From Deltaproteobacteria bacterium (GTDB lineage: Bacteria > Desulfobacterota > Desulfobulbia > Desulfobulbales > Desulfurivibrionaceae), in NCBI GenBank assembly GCA_021811385.1, contig JAJZPC010000005.1:1-61264 (forward strand): a stretch of 61,264 nucleotides of DNA. Reading direction: 5' to 3'. This document shows positions 43,750-56,392 of this stretch, one piece after another; positions within the stretch are counted from its first letter, which is position 1; each line of letters opens with the position of its first letter. The notes beneath the pieces are model-generated. The model searched no databases and was not told the origin of the DNA. It worked only from the letters and a program-made list of their open reading frames with translations. A program made the position numbers and the translations under genes.

Positions 43750-45093
43750 ATGACACAGAACTGGAGCAAGACAAGCTGGCAGCAATTCACCGCCCTGCAG
43801 CAGCCCAACTGGCCCGATAAAAACGAGTTTGCCGAGACCGTGCAGACCATCTCCAAGCTGCCCCCCCTGGTCTTTGCCGGGGAGATCCGCACCCTCAAAA
43901 AGCAGCTGGCCATGGCCGCCGAAGGCAATGCCTTTTTGCTCCAGGGCGGCGACTGCGCCGAGGAGTTTTCCATGTGCACCGCCCCGTCCATCCGGGAGCT
44001 CTTGAAGGTCATTCTTCAGATGGCGGTGATCATGAGCTACGCGGGCGGCAAGCCGGTGATCAAGGTGGGCCGCATGGCCGGACAGTACGCCAAGCCCCGC
44101 TCCGCCGACACCGAGATGGTAAACGGCGTGGAGCTCCCCAGCTACCGGGGCGACATGGTCAACGGCATCGACCCCACCCTCGAGGCCCGGCGGCCGGACC
44201 CGCAGCGGATGCTCAAGGGCTACCACCTGGCCTGCGCCACCATGAACATCCTGCGCGCCTTCACCATGGGCGGCTACGCGTCCCTTGAGCGGGTGCATTC
44301 CTGGAACAACGAGTTCGTGGGCCGCTCCCCCCAGGGCCAGCTCTACGAAAAACTGGCCCGTCAGATCGACCAGGCCATCAACTTCATGCGCATCGTGGGC
44401 ATCGACACCGATATCCCCCAGCTCACCCAGGCGAGCTTCTTCACCTCCCACGAGGCGTTGCTTCTGGGCTACGAGCAGGCCCTGACCCGCCAGGATTCCA
44501 CCTCCGGCGGCTGGTACGACTGCTCGGCCCACATGCTCTGGATCGGCGAGCGCACCCGCCAGATCGACGGAGCGCATGTGGAGTTCTTCCGGGGGGTGCA
44601 CAACCCCATCGGGGTGAAGATCGGGCCCAACCACGATCTGGATGATGTGAAACGGCTGGTCTCCATCCTCAACCCGGACAACGAACCAGGGAGGTTGACC
44701 CTGATCACCCGTTTCGGCGCGAAAAAGATCTCCGACGGTCTGCCGAATCTGGCCCGGGAGATGAAAAAAGAGGGCTTCAAGCTGGTTTGGAGCTGCGACC
44801 CCATGCACGGCAACACCTACACTGCGGAGACCGGCCACAAGACCCGGAATTTCGATGAGATCATGAGCGAGATCCGCTCCTTCTTCGAGATCCACTGGGC
44901 AGAGGGCACGGTGCCCGGCGGGATACACTTTGAAATGACCGGAGAAAACGTCACCGAATGCACCGGCGGCGGGAGAAAAATCCTCGACCATCACTTGGCC
45001 GAGAACTACCTCACCAACTGCGATCCGCGCCTCAATGCGGAGCAGAGCCTGGAGCTCGCCTTCCAGATCGCCGAGCTGATGCGGGAGAAATAA
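43750..45093 (+). CDS. Class II DAHP synthase (3-deoxy-7-phosphoheptulonate synthase)
   Basis: 447 residues. First enzyme of the shikimate pathway: PEP + erythrose-4-P. Class II (plant-type) motifs: WSKTSWQQFTALQQPNWPD, LPPLVFAGEIRTLKKQLAMA, LLQGGDCAEEF, KVGRMAGQYAKPRS, GDMVNGI, GEVFSWNNEFVG-like HSWNNEFVGRS, and a C-terminal CDPMHGNT plus GGIHFEMTGENVTECTGG. Full length. GGAG before ATG. Cobalamin riboswitch follows, but belongs to the next gene. Confidence 0.96.
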   Translation: MTQNWSKTSWQQFTALQQPNWPDKNEFAETVQTISKLPPLVFAGEIRTLKKQLAMAAEGNAFLLQGGDCAEEFSMCTAPSIRELLKVILQMAVIMSYAGGKPVIKVGRMAGQYAKPRSADTEMVNGVELPSYRGDMVNGIDPTLEARRPDPQRMLKGYHLACATMNILRAFTMGGYASLERVHSWNNEFVGRSPQGQLYEKLARQIDQAINFMRIVGIDTDIPQLTQASFFTSHEALLLGYEQALTRQDSTSGGWYDCSAHMLWIGERTRQIDGAHVEFFRGVHNPIGVKIGPNHDLDDVKRLVSILNPDNEPGRLTLITRFGAKKISDGLPNLAREMKKEGFKLVWSCDPMHGNTYTAETGHKTRNFDEIMSEIRSFFEIHWAEGTVPGGIHFEMTGENVTECTGGGRKILDHHLAENYLTNCDPRLNAEQSLELAFQIAELMREK

Positions 45094-45174
45094 AAAGTGG
45101 TTGCCCGCAAGCGCGGGAGTTGGTAAACACTCTCGTTCGCCACGCACGATCATGAGGCGAACGGGAAAAACATA

Positions 45175-45349
45175 ACCAGACCGGTGCCTGCCCTTCCTTG
45201 GAAGCGGCGGGAGAATAGGGAAGACGGTGAAAATCCGTCACGTTGGGCCGACGCTGTGAGCGGGGACCGACGCCGCACATGCCACTGCCGCAAGGCGGGA
45301 AGGCGCGGCGAAGGGGTGATCCGCGAGTCAGAAGACCTGCCAGCCTGGT
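45175..45349 (+). ncRNA. Cobalamin riboswitch
   Basis: Ordered signature: closing stem ACCAG (45175-45179) / CTGGT (45345-45349), GGTGCC, GGGAAGACGGTGAAAATCCG, the B12-box core GCCACTG (45281-45287) and the 3' element GTCAGAAGACCTGCC. Binds adenosyl-/other cobamides in the 5' leader of the downstream ThiC paralogue. A terminator follows at 45374, so regulation is probably transcriptional. Confidence 0.95.
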
Positions 45350-45373
45350 AAAAAAGGAACCATCTGTCCAGAT

Positions 45374-45413
45374 AATTCCGCATCGCCGTTATTGGTGGTG
45401 CGGAATTTTTTTT
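45374..45413 (+). terminator. Riboswitch expression-platform terminator
   Basis: AATTCCGCA / TGCGGAATT stem with an inner CGCC/GGTG extension, followed by eight T's. Located between aptamer and bzaF, ~36 nt before the ATG. Confidence 0.85.
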
Positions 45414-45449
45414 GCCCGCGGACGGAGAACAAAAACAAGGAGCAACCCC

Positions 45450-46769
45450 ATGAAAACCCAACTGGAACTGGCCCGTGACGGTAAGATCACCGAACCCATG
45501 CAGCAGGTGGCGGAGGCGGAAGGCTTTAGCGGTGAGACCATCCGCGGTCTGGTGGCAAAGGGCGAGATCGTCATCCCCTGCAACCCCAACCGGCCGTCGC
45601 AAAAAGCGGTGGGCATCGGCACCGGACTTCGCGCCAAGGTCAACGCCTCCATCGGCACCTCTTCGGACATCGCGGATCTCGATCTCGAAACCCGCAAGGC
45701 GCGGGCTGCGGAAGAGGAACAGGCCGACACCCTGATGGAGCTTTCCACCGGCGGCGACCTCAACCGCATCCGCCGCGAGGTCTTGGCCGCCACCGCGCTG
45801 CCGGTGGGCAATGTCCCCCTGTACCAGGCCTTTTCCGAGGCGAGCAAGAAGTATCACAACCCCAACAAGCTCGACCCGGAATACCTCTTTGAGCTCATCG
45901 AGCGGCAGCTTGCCGACGGCATCTCCTTCATGGCCATCCACTGCGGCATCAACCGCTTCAGCATCGAGCGGCTGCGCAAGCAGGGCTACCGCTACGGCGG
46001 CCTGGTCTCAAAAGGCGGCACCTTCATGGTCTCGTGGATGGAGCATAACCAGAAGGAAAACCCGCTCTACGAGCAGTTCGACCGGGTTTGCGCATTGATG
46101 AAAAAGTATGATTCGGTGCTGTCGCTGGGCAACGGCATCCGGGCAGGGGCCATCCACGACAGCCACGACCGCGCCCAGATGGCGGAAATGATCATCAACT
46201 GCGAGCTGGCCGAGATCGCCCGGGACCTGGGCTGCCAGGTCATGGTGGAGGGGCCTGGCCATGTGCCGCTGGACGAAATCGAGGGCAACATCATGCTGGA
46301 AAAACGGATGAGCGGCAAGGCGCCCTACTACGTACTGGGGCCGCTGCCCGCCGACACCGGCGCGGGCTACGACCACATCACCGCCGCCATCGGCGCGGCG
46401 CACTCGGTACGCTACGGCGCGGACCTGATCTGCTACATCACCCCGGCCGAACACCTGGCTCTGCCCAATGAATCGGATGTGCGGGAAGGGGTGCGGGCCA
46501 CCAGGCTGGCGGCCCGGATCGGCGACCTGGCCCGCTACCCGGACCGCCGCGAGCGGGAGAAGCAGATGGCCATCGCCCGGCGCGACACCAATTGGGAGAG
46601 GCAGATGGAGCTGATGATGTTCCCGGAGGCGGCACGGAAGATCCGGGAGAGCCGCACCCCGGAAAACAGCCGGACCTGCACGATGTGCGGGGATTTCTGC
46701 GCCATGGAGCGCGGCATCTCGCTTTTTAAGGATGACATCCGCGGGGATAAGTGCGGTTGCCAGGGGTAA
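45450..46769 (+). CDS. bzaF: 5-hydroxybenzimidazole synthase (BzaF), ThiC paralogue
   Basis: 439 residues. ThiC-family radical SAM enzyme: GIGTGLRAKVNASIGTSSDI, MELSTGGDLNRIRREVLAAT, LSLGNGIRAGAIHDSHDRAQ, EGPGHVPLDEI and the C-terminal C-x2-C-x4-C (CTMCGDFC). Downstream of a cobalamin riboswitch rather than a TPP riboswitch, which in the ThiC family points to BzaF, the enzyme turning AIR into 5-hydroxybenzimidazole, the lower base of cobamides. AAGGAG is 7-8 nt upstream. Fits the corrinoid enzymes nearby. A true ThiC remains the alternative. Confidence 0.85.
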   Translation: MKTQLELARDGKITEPMQQVAEAEGFSGETIRGLVAKGEIVIPCNPNRPSQKAVGIGTGLRAKVNASIGTSSDIADLDLETRKARAAEEEQADTLMELSTGGDLNRIRREVLAATALPVGNVPLYQAFSEASKKYHNPNKLDPEYLFELIERQLADGISFMAIHCGINRFSIERLRKQGYRYGGLVSKGGTFMVSWMEHNQKENPLYEQFDRVCALMKKYDSVLSLGNGIRAGAIHDSHDRAQMAEMIINCELAEIARDLGCQVMVEGPGHVPLDEIEGNIMLEKRMSGKAPYYVLGPLPADTGAGYDHITAAIGAAHSVRYGADLICYITPAEHLALPNESDVREGVRATRLAARIGDLARYPDRREREKQMAIARRDTNWERQMELMMFPEAARKIRESRTPENSRTCTMCGDFCAMERGISLFKDDIRGDKCGCQG

Positions 46770-46841
46770 TTGCGGTTTATTAAATTTGGATCTCCCTGAT
46801 GTATCCTGTGGGCCACAACAGGGAGGTCCAAACCAAGCTGT

Positions 46842-46916
46842 GCTTCGACAAGCTCAGCACGAGCGGAATACACAATACATCAACAAAGCACCGTTCGCCC
46901 TGAGCCTGTCGAAGGG
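46842..46916. repeat. REP-like inverted repeat, second copy
   Basis: GCTTCGACAAGCTCAGCACG (46842-46861) and CGCCCTGAGCCTGTCGAAGG (46896-46915) in opposite orientation. Same family as 15728-15800. Between convergent bzaF and the Cys-rich gene. Confidence 0.75.
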
Positions 46917-46941
46917 CCGCTTTTACGATCCCCCTCTCCGG

Positions 46942-47535
46942 CTACAACCTGGGCGGACCCAACAAAATCATATCGGCAATGGTCTTCTTCACCTTGGGCA
47001 GTTCGCCCTGAAGCGAACCCAGGAATTCCTGCTCCAGCGCGGCAAGCCCCCGAAACAGGGGGGCCCGCTCCACCGTGGGCACCACCTGCCTCTCCCCCAC
47101 GATCTCCTGACAGCGGAAACAGCCGGGGAATCTCTGCACCTTGCCGTTGGGAAAGGTGAGGCTGGAGGGCACCCCGTGCATCCGGCAGATCATCAACCTA
47201 TGGAGGTAGAGGCCGCAACGCCCCTCGTCGTTGAGCGGGCACATGACCTGGGGCCGTTCCCCCCTGGCCAGCGCCCGTTCACAGGCCGCACCATACTCGG
47301 CCGCCCGATTCTCGATCTCCTTGCGGCGGGCCGGATCAAGCGCCATGAGCCCCTGCCAGAGGTACGCCCATTCCACATAGGTATGGTGCTGAAAATAGGA
47401 GTCGCAGCAGTTGTCCGGGCAGCCGTCACAGGTGAAATCGAGCTGCCGGGCGACGATGTCGTAGGCCTTTTCCATGCGCTCGTACAGATCGGCGATTTTC
47501 GCGGCAAGTTCCGGTTGCAGAATCGAGGCTTCCAT
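46942..47535 (-). CDS. Cysteine-rich (YkgJ-like) protein of unknown function
   Basis: 197 residues with eleven cysteines, several in CDGCPDNCCDSYF near residue 40, VMCPLNDEGRCGLYLHRLMI and CFRCQEIVG, suggesting a zinc or Fe-S site. The C-P-x(n)-G-R-C pattern resembles YkgJ/UPF0153-type metal-chelating domains. AAGG precedes the ATG. Divergent from the phosphomannomutase gene; no partner is evident. Confidence 0.7.
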   Translation of the reverse strand: MEASILQPELAAKIADLYERMEKAYDIVARQLDFTCDGCPDNCCDSYFQHHTYVEWAYLWQGLMALDPARRKEIENRAAEYGAACERALARGERPQVMCPLNDEGRCGLYLHRLMICRMHGVPSSLTFPNGKVQRFPGCFRCQEIVGERQVVPTVERAPLFRGLAALEQEFLGSLQGELPKVKKTIADMILLGPPRL

Positions 47536-47607
47536 GATTAGGTGTCCTTGTTTTGGTGAAAAGGACCAATCTACCAGAAAACAACCATTCCTTCAAAGAC
47601 ATCCGCC

Positions 47608-48960
47608 ATGACCTCTCTGCTCCCCTGTTTCAAGGCCTACGACATCCGGGGCCGGGTACCCGATGAACTCAACGAAAACCTGGCCTTCAATATCGGCCAG
47701 GCATACAGCGCCCAATTCGCCCCGAAAAAGGTGGCCATCGGCCACGACATCCGGATCTCCAGCCCTGCCCTGGCAAAGGCCCTGGCCCACGGCTTTCTCG
47801 CGGCCGGGGTGGATGTGGTGGACTTGGGGATGGTCGGCACCGAGGAGATCTACTTCGCGGCCTTCCATCTCGCGGTGGACGGCGGGATCATCGTCACGGC
47901 CAGCCATAACCCGGCGGATTACAACGGCATGAAGCTGGTCCGCCAGGGAGCCAGGCCCATCTCCGGGGACACCGGCCTGCGCGAGATCGAACAACTGGCT
48001 GCGCAAGGCCATCGGATTACCGGGGACACGCCCGGCACCCTGACCCGCCTGGACAATAAACCCGCCTACCTCGACCACCTGCTGGGCTATGTTGACAGCA
48101 ACACCCTGAAGCCCCTCAAGATCGTGGCCAATGCGGGCAACGGCTGCGCCGGGCCGGTGATCGACCGGCTGGCCGCGCAACTGCCCTTTGAGTTCATCCG
48201 GGTGCAGTGGCAGCCGGACGGCACCTTCCCCAACGGGGTGCCCAACCCGTTGCTTCCGGAAAACCGAGCCATCACCGCCCAGGCGGTGCGGGAACACGGG
48301 GCGGATTTCGGCATCGCCTGGGACGGCGACTTTGACCGCTGCTTTCTCTTTGACGAGACGGGCGAATTCATCGAGGGGTATTACATGGTCGGGTTGCTGG
48401 CCCAGGCCATCCTGGCGAAAAACCCCGGCGCCAGGATCATCCATGACCCGAGGCTGGTCTGGAACACCCGGGAGCTGGTACGGCAAGCAGGCGGCCTGCC
48501 GGTGATGTGCAAGACCGGCCATGCCTTTATCAAGGAACGGATGCGGGCCGAGGATGCGGTGTACGGCGGCGAGATGAGCGCCCACCACTACTTCCGCGAC
48601 TTTGCCTACTGCGACTCCGGCATGATCCCCTGGCTGCTGGTCGCCGAGATCCTCGGCAAGGCTGGCCGCCCCCTGTCCCAACTGGTGCGGGCCCGGCAGC
48701 AGGCCTATCCGGTGAGCGGCGAGATCAACAGCCGGGTGGCGGACCCGGACGCGGTCATCGCCACGGTGGAGGATTTTTACGCCGAAACCCCCGGGGCAAA
48801 GGATTACACCGACGGCCTCAGCTTCACCGCCGAACAATTCCGCTTCAATATCCGCAAATCAAACACCGAACCGGTGCTGCGCCTCAATGTGGAAACGAAA
48901 GGCGATGCCGCGCTGTTGGAGGCAAAGACCTCGGAACTGCTTTCCCTGATCCGGGGCTGA
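47608..48960 (+). CDS. manB: Phosphomannomutase/phosphoglucomutase
   Basis: 450 residues, alpha-D-phosphohexomutase. [20 protein letters not shown] at the N-terminus, catalytic phosphoserine in [16 protein letters not shown], metal loop in [20 protein letters not shown], sugar loop [12 protein letters not shown], and phosphate-binding [18 protein letters not shown]. Interconverts mannose-6-P and mannose-1-P for surface polysaccharide. Symbol assigned by family only. No clear ribosome site. Confidence 0.93.
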   Translation: MTSLLPCFKAYDIRGRVPDELNENLAFNIGQAYSAQFAPKKVAIGHDIRISSPALAKALAHGFLAAGVDVVDLGMVGTEEIYFAAFHLAVDGGIIVTASHNPADYNGMKLVRQGARPISGDTGLREIEQLAAQGHRITGDTPGTLTRLDNKPAYLDHLLGYVDSNTLKPLKIVANAGNGCAGPVIDRLAAQLPFEFIRVQWQPDGTFPNGVPNPLLPENRAITAQAVREHGADFGIAWDGDFDRCFLFDETGEFIEGYYMVGLLAQAILAKNPGARIIHDPRLVWNTRELVRQAGGLPVMCKTGHAFIKERMRAEDAVYGGEMSAHHYFRDFAYCDSGMIPWLLVAEILGKAGRPLSQLVRARQQAYPVSGEINSRVADPDAVIATVEDFYAETPGAKDYTDGLSFTAEQFRFNIRKSNTEPVLRLNVETKGDAALLEAKTSELLSLIRG

Positions 48961-49158
48961 ATCAGGATCATTTTTCGCCCGCGCCGAACAAAATCCGCCG
49001 TTGCAGCTCCTTTGCTTGACGAATATTTTTTTTTGCTGCTAACATGAAGTTTTCGGCAACAAGCTCTCAACCCTTCCGTCAGGAGAGAGGATGCACGACA
49101 CCCCACGCACCGGTCTGCCGCTCAGTTGTTGTCATGAACGCCCGCAGGTGATCCGTTG

Positions 49159-51795
49159 ATGGATATCCGCGCCAAAGCCATTCTCTCGGTGATGCTCACC
49201 ATCACCATCCTGACCTCGATCTTCGTTTTCATGTCCATTCAGCAGCGGAATGACCATCTGCAAAACGTTATTCAGGCCAAAAAGGAGAGCTCCAATTTTC
49301 TGGCGGAAAACCTGCAGGAACAGATTTTTTCCGCATACAAATCGCGGATCGTCAGCCTTGCCACCACCAAGAAAGAGGTGATCGATGCCTTTGCCCGCCG
49401 CGACCGGGAGGCCCTCCACCGGGCGGCATTGCCCTTTTACAGGACGATCATGGGGGAAAATCCCTACTTCACCATCATGCACTTCCACCTGCCGGAAAAC
49501 GCCTCGTTTCTGCGTATGCATCTTCCGGAACTCCATGGCGACGATCTGGCCGCAATCCGCCCCATGGTCCGCGAGGTGAACCGCACCCACAAACAGCGGG
49601 CCGGCTATGAGGTCGGCAAAAATGGGCTTTTTTACCGGATTGTCCAGCCGGTATTCAAGGAAGAGCGGTATATCGGCGCCCTGGAATTCGGCATCAGCCA
49701 TGAGCAGCTTGTCAATCTGCTCCGGCAGCGCATCAGCCCCGAGATCGCGGTGGCGGTCAAGTCTGGGGAGTGGCAAAAGGCGACCCTGGTTGCGGAGAAG
49801 AAGAGCGAACAAGAAGAATATGCCTTCCTGCCCAAGCAAAACGGCATCTTCGGGAAAATTGACGCCCGTATTCTGCTGGATCAGGACAATAACCGCCGCT
49901 ACACCCTCGGCGGCAAGACATATATCTTCTTCTCCAATATCGAACTACAAAATTTCCAGAAAAAACCCATTGCCAAAATTCTGGTCGCCCTGGACATCAG
50001 CAAGGAGCTGGCCGGAACCAGGAATTTCATCGTCAAGGCCGTCCTGCTCGCCTTGCTGCTCCTGATCATTGCCAGCCTGGTCCTCTACTTCAGCTTTGGC
50101 CAGCTGCTGACCCGGATTTTCAACCTCAATACCTCCCTGAGCAGAAGCAACCAGGATCTCACCACTGCCAAGGCCTATGTGGATAATATCCTTGCCTCCA
50201 TGAATGACGGCCTGCTAGTTACCACGGCCAAGGGCAGGATCAGCAAGGCAAACGAGGCGCTCTGCCGGTTGCTTGGCTACCCGGAGGCAGAGCTGGTGGA
50301 AAAAAATATTGCTTCCTTCTTTGCAAACCCAGCGGAGATTGAAATGAACCTCGCCCGCTGCGGGAGCGAGGGGTGCGACATCAGCCAGGCGGAGCGCCGG
50401 ATCCTCACCAGGGAAGGGGCGGGCGTTCCGGTCCTTTTCTCGGGAACCTCCCTTGCCGGCGAGACCGGCAGCCCCGTCGGCATTGTCTGCATTGTCACCG
50501 ACATCACCGACCGGAAAAAATCGGAAACCGCCTTGCGCGAGGCGCACGATCTGCTGGAACAACGGGTCATCGAACGCACCCGGGAGCTGGCCGAGGCCAA
50601 CACCGCCCTGACCAAGGAAATGGCGGAGCGCAAGCGCGCGGAAGCCGAGCTGCGGCAGGCCCAGAAGATGCGGGCCATCGGCACCCTGGCCGGCGGCATT
50701 GCCCATGATTTCAACAACATCCTCACCGCCATCCTCGGCTACACCCAGCTGGCCCAGGAGAGGGTGAAATCGGATGCCACCTGCCGCTCCTACATGGACG
50801 GAGTATTTACCGCCGGCCTCAGGGCGCGGGAACTGGTCCGGCAGATCCTCACCTTCAGCAGGCAAGACGAGCAGGAGAAAAAACCCATCGAGATCCACCT
50901 GATCATCAAAGAGGCCCTGAAGCTGCTGCGCGCCTCCCTGCCGGCCAATATTGAGATCGTGCAGAATATTCCGGCAAATTGCGGAGCAGTGCTCGCCGAC
51001 CCCACCCAGATCCATCAGGTGATCATGAACCTCTGCACCAACGCCTACCACGCCATGCAGGAAAAGGGGGGCACCCTCACGGTTTCGCTCGGCGAAACAG
51101 CGGCGGGGAATATTTCCCCCTCCCTGCCGGAAGGCGATTATCTGCAGCTGGTGGTGAGCGACACCGGTTGCGGCATGGACACCTCCATCCTGGAACGGAT
51201 CTTTGAACCCTATTTCACCACCAAGGAGGAGGGCAAGGGCACCGGCCTCGGCCTGGCGGTGACGCACGGCATCGTCGAAAGTCATGGCGGCCATATCCGT
51301 GTCGCCAGCGCCACCGGCCTCGGCACCACCTTCAGCATCTATCTGCCGTTGCACAAAGGCCTCCCGGCGGAAGCCCTGGAAACGCTGGAAAAACCGGAGT
51401 TCCTGGGCGGAAGCGAGCGAATCCTGGTGGTGGACGATGAAAAGGAAATCGTCCAGCTCCTCGAGATTTTTCTGGCGGGCTACGGCTACCGGATTACCAG
51501 CCTGTCGGACAGCACCGCCGCCTATGCCTGGTTTTGCGCCAATCCCCGGGAAGTGGATCTGGTGATCACCGACATGTCCATGCCGCATCTCACCGGCAAG
51601 GAGTTGGCCATGAAAATGCTGGCCTTGCGTCCGGATCTTCCCATCATCCTCTGCTCCGGCTTCAGTGAGGTGATCAGCGAGGAAGACGTGAAGAAACTCG
51701 GCATCCGCGCCTTCTTTCTCAAGCCTTTTCTGGATAAGGTGGTGGTGGCCCGCCTGGTCCGGCAGGTTCTGGACTCCGGCCGGGCAGACACCTGA
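49159..51795 (+). CDS. Hybrid sensor histidine kinase (Cache-like / PAS / HK / REC)
   Basis: 878 residues. TM1 ~7-27 (AILSVMLTITILTSIFVFMS), a periplasmic sensor to ~288, TM2 ~293-315 (VLLALLLLIIASLVLYFSFG), PAS ~335-460, coiled coil, histidine kinase with H516 (LAGGIAHDFNNIL) and HATPase (GKGTGLGLAVTHGI), then a receiver with D805 (VITDMSMPHLTG). The periplasmic domain opens with a phospho-sensing-like ANRT-type look but I cannot place its ligand. AGGTGATCC site; a TTG at 49156 is possible. Terminator follows. Not linked to a DNA-binding regulator. Confidence 0.9.
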   Translation: MDIRAKAILSVMLTITILTSIFVFMSIQQRNDHLQNVIQAKKESSNFLAENLQEQIFSAYKSRIVSLATTKKEVIDAFARRDREALHRAALPFYRTIMGENPYFTIMHFHLPENASFLRMHLPELHGDDLAAIRPMVREVNRTHKQRAGYEVGKNGLFYRIVQPVFKEERYIGALEFGISHEQLVNLLRQRISPEIAVAVKSGEWQKATLVAEKKSEQEEYAFLPKQNGIFGKIDARILLDQDNNRRYTLGGKTYIFFSNIELQNFQKKPIAKILVALDISKELAGTRNFIVKAVLLALLLLIIASLVLYFSFGQLLTRIFNLNTSLSRSNQDLTTAKAYVDNILASMNDGLLVTTAKGRISKANEALCRLLGYPEAELVEKNIASFFANPAEIEMNLARCGSEGCDISQAERRILTREGAGVPVLFSGTSLAGETGSPVGIVCIVTDITDRKKSETALREAHDLLEQRVIERTRELAEANTALTKEMAERKRAEAELRQAQKMRAIGTLAGGIAHDFNNILTAILGYTQLAQERVKSDATCRSYMDGVFTAGLRARELVRQILTFSRQDEQEKKPIEIHLIIKEALKLLRASLPANIEIVQNIPANCGAVLADPTQIHQVIMNLCTNAYHAMQEKGGTLTVSLGETAAGNISPSLPEGDYLQLVVSDTGCGMDTSILERIFEPYFTTKEEGKGTGLGLAVTHGIVESHGGHIRVASATGLGTTFSIYLPLHKGLPAEALETLEKPEFLGGSERILVVDDEKEIVQLLEIFLAGYGYRITSLSDSTAAYAWFCANPREVDLVITDMSMPHLTGKELAMKMLALRPDLPIILCSGFSEVISEEDVKKLGIRAFFLKPFLDKVVVARLVRQVLDSGRADT

Positions 51796-51837
51796 TTCGT
51801 TCCGCGGAAAAACCGAAAAATCCCCGCACCAAACAAA

Positions 51838-51866
51838 AAAGCCCTCCGCACGGAGGGCTTTTTTTA
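51838..51866. terminator. Bidirectional terminator between the kinase and icd
   Basis: GCCCTCCG / CGGAGGGC stem, 2-nt loop, A run before and T run after. Serves both convergent genes. Confidence 0.9.
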
Positions 51867-51892
51867 TGAACCTGCATGGTCTTCCGGGTTTA

Positions 51893-55530
<3,638 letters not shown>

Positions 55531-55534
<4 letters not shown>

Positions 55535-55851
55535 TCATCACCACCACTCCGTCCCTCGACGGAAAAAGGATCTCCGCCTACCTGGGTGTGGTCACCGGCG
55601 AGGCCATTGTCGGCGCCAACCTGTTCCGCGATCTCTTTGCCGGCATCACCGACATCGTGGGCGGCCGTTCCGGCGCCTACGAAAAAGAGCTGCGCCGCGC
55701 CCGGGAAATCGCCTTTGAAGAACTCACCACTGCGGCAACCCAGCTTGGGGCCAACGCCGTGGTCGGGGTGGATATCGATTACGAGGTCTTGGGCGAGAGA
55801 AACGGGATGCTCATGGTCAGCGTCAGCGGCACCGCCGTCAAAGCGGAGTAA
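55531..55851 (+). CDS. ybjQ: YbjQ/UPF0145 family protein
   Basis: 106 residues: [40 protein letters not shown] and [17 protein letters not shown] pentameric, putatively metal-binding family of unknown role. Translationally coupled by ATGA overlap to the kinase and followed after 8 bp by a membrane protein gene. Confidence 0.92.
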
Positions 55852-55859
55852 GAGCAGCC

Positions 55860-56255
55860 ATGACCGACATACCCAAAACCGTCCCGCCCCTTGTCATTTA
55901 CCTGTTTCTGGTGATCGGCCTGCTTTCCGCCGTAGCCTTCCGGCTGCTGACCATCATCAACACCTTTGCCCCCTCCCTGATGCGGCCGGTCTGGTATTTC
56001 GGGGTCATCGGCTACATCTTCTTTTTCGCCTACCGCTACCATATCTCCGAAAAACGGAAAAACGCCATCCGCGCCAACCGGCTGCTGGAAAAGATCCAGG
56101 GCCAGGGCGAAATCACCACCGAAGACCGGGCCCTCATCGCCTATGTGCTCTCCTCCATCATCAAGTCCAAGGAGAACCTCAACTATCTGTTCATCTTCGT
56201 TCTGTCCATTGCCGCGGTTGGCGTGGACATCCTCCTCGCCCTCCAGGGTCATTGA
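55860..56255 (+). CDS. Small membrane protein of unknown function
   Basis: 131 residues; hydrophobic segments LVIYLFLVIGLLSAVAFRLL, VWYFGVIGYIFFFAYRYHI and LFIFVLSIAAVGVDILLALQ, with a charged middle (SEKRKNAIRANRLLEKIQGQ). Third gene of the kinase-ybjQ operon. Family not recognised. Confidence 0.75.
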   Translation: MTDIPKTVPPLVIYLFLVIGLLSAVAFRLLTIINTFAPSLMRPVWYFGVIGYIFFFAYRYHISEKRKNAIRANRLLEKIQGQGEITTEDRALIAYVLSSIIKSKENLNYLFIFVLSIAAVGVDILLALQGH

Positions 56256-56312
56256 CGGAATACGGAGTACTCTGTATTCTAAGCGCAACAAGGGCATCGC
56301 GCGGTAAACATC

Positions 56313-56340
56313 TTGAATTTTGCGGTTTTTCCATTATAAA
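56313..56340 (+). promoter_or_regulatory. Promoter of the REC-PAS-GGDEF gene
   Basis: TTGAAT (56313-56318), 16-nt spacer, TATAAA (56335-56340), 52 bp before the ATG. Confidence 0.6.
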
Positions 56341-56392
56341 AAGGCGTTGCCGCCCTGCAGAAAAACCTTACGGATACGGATACCGAAACGCC

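Noticed and set aside
45450..46769. Annotation as plain ThiC under TPP control
   Set aside because: The leader matches a cobalamin riboswitch with B12 box; no THI-box was seen.
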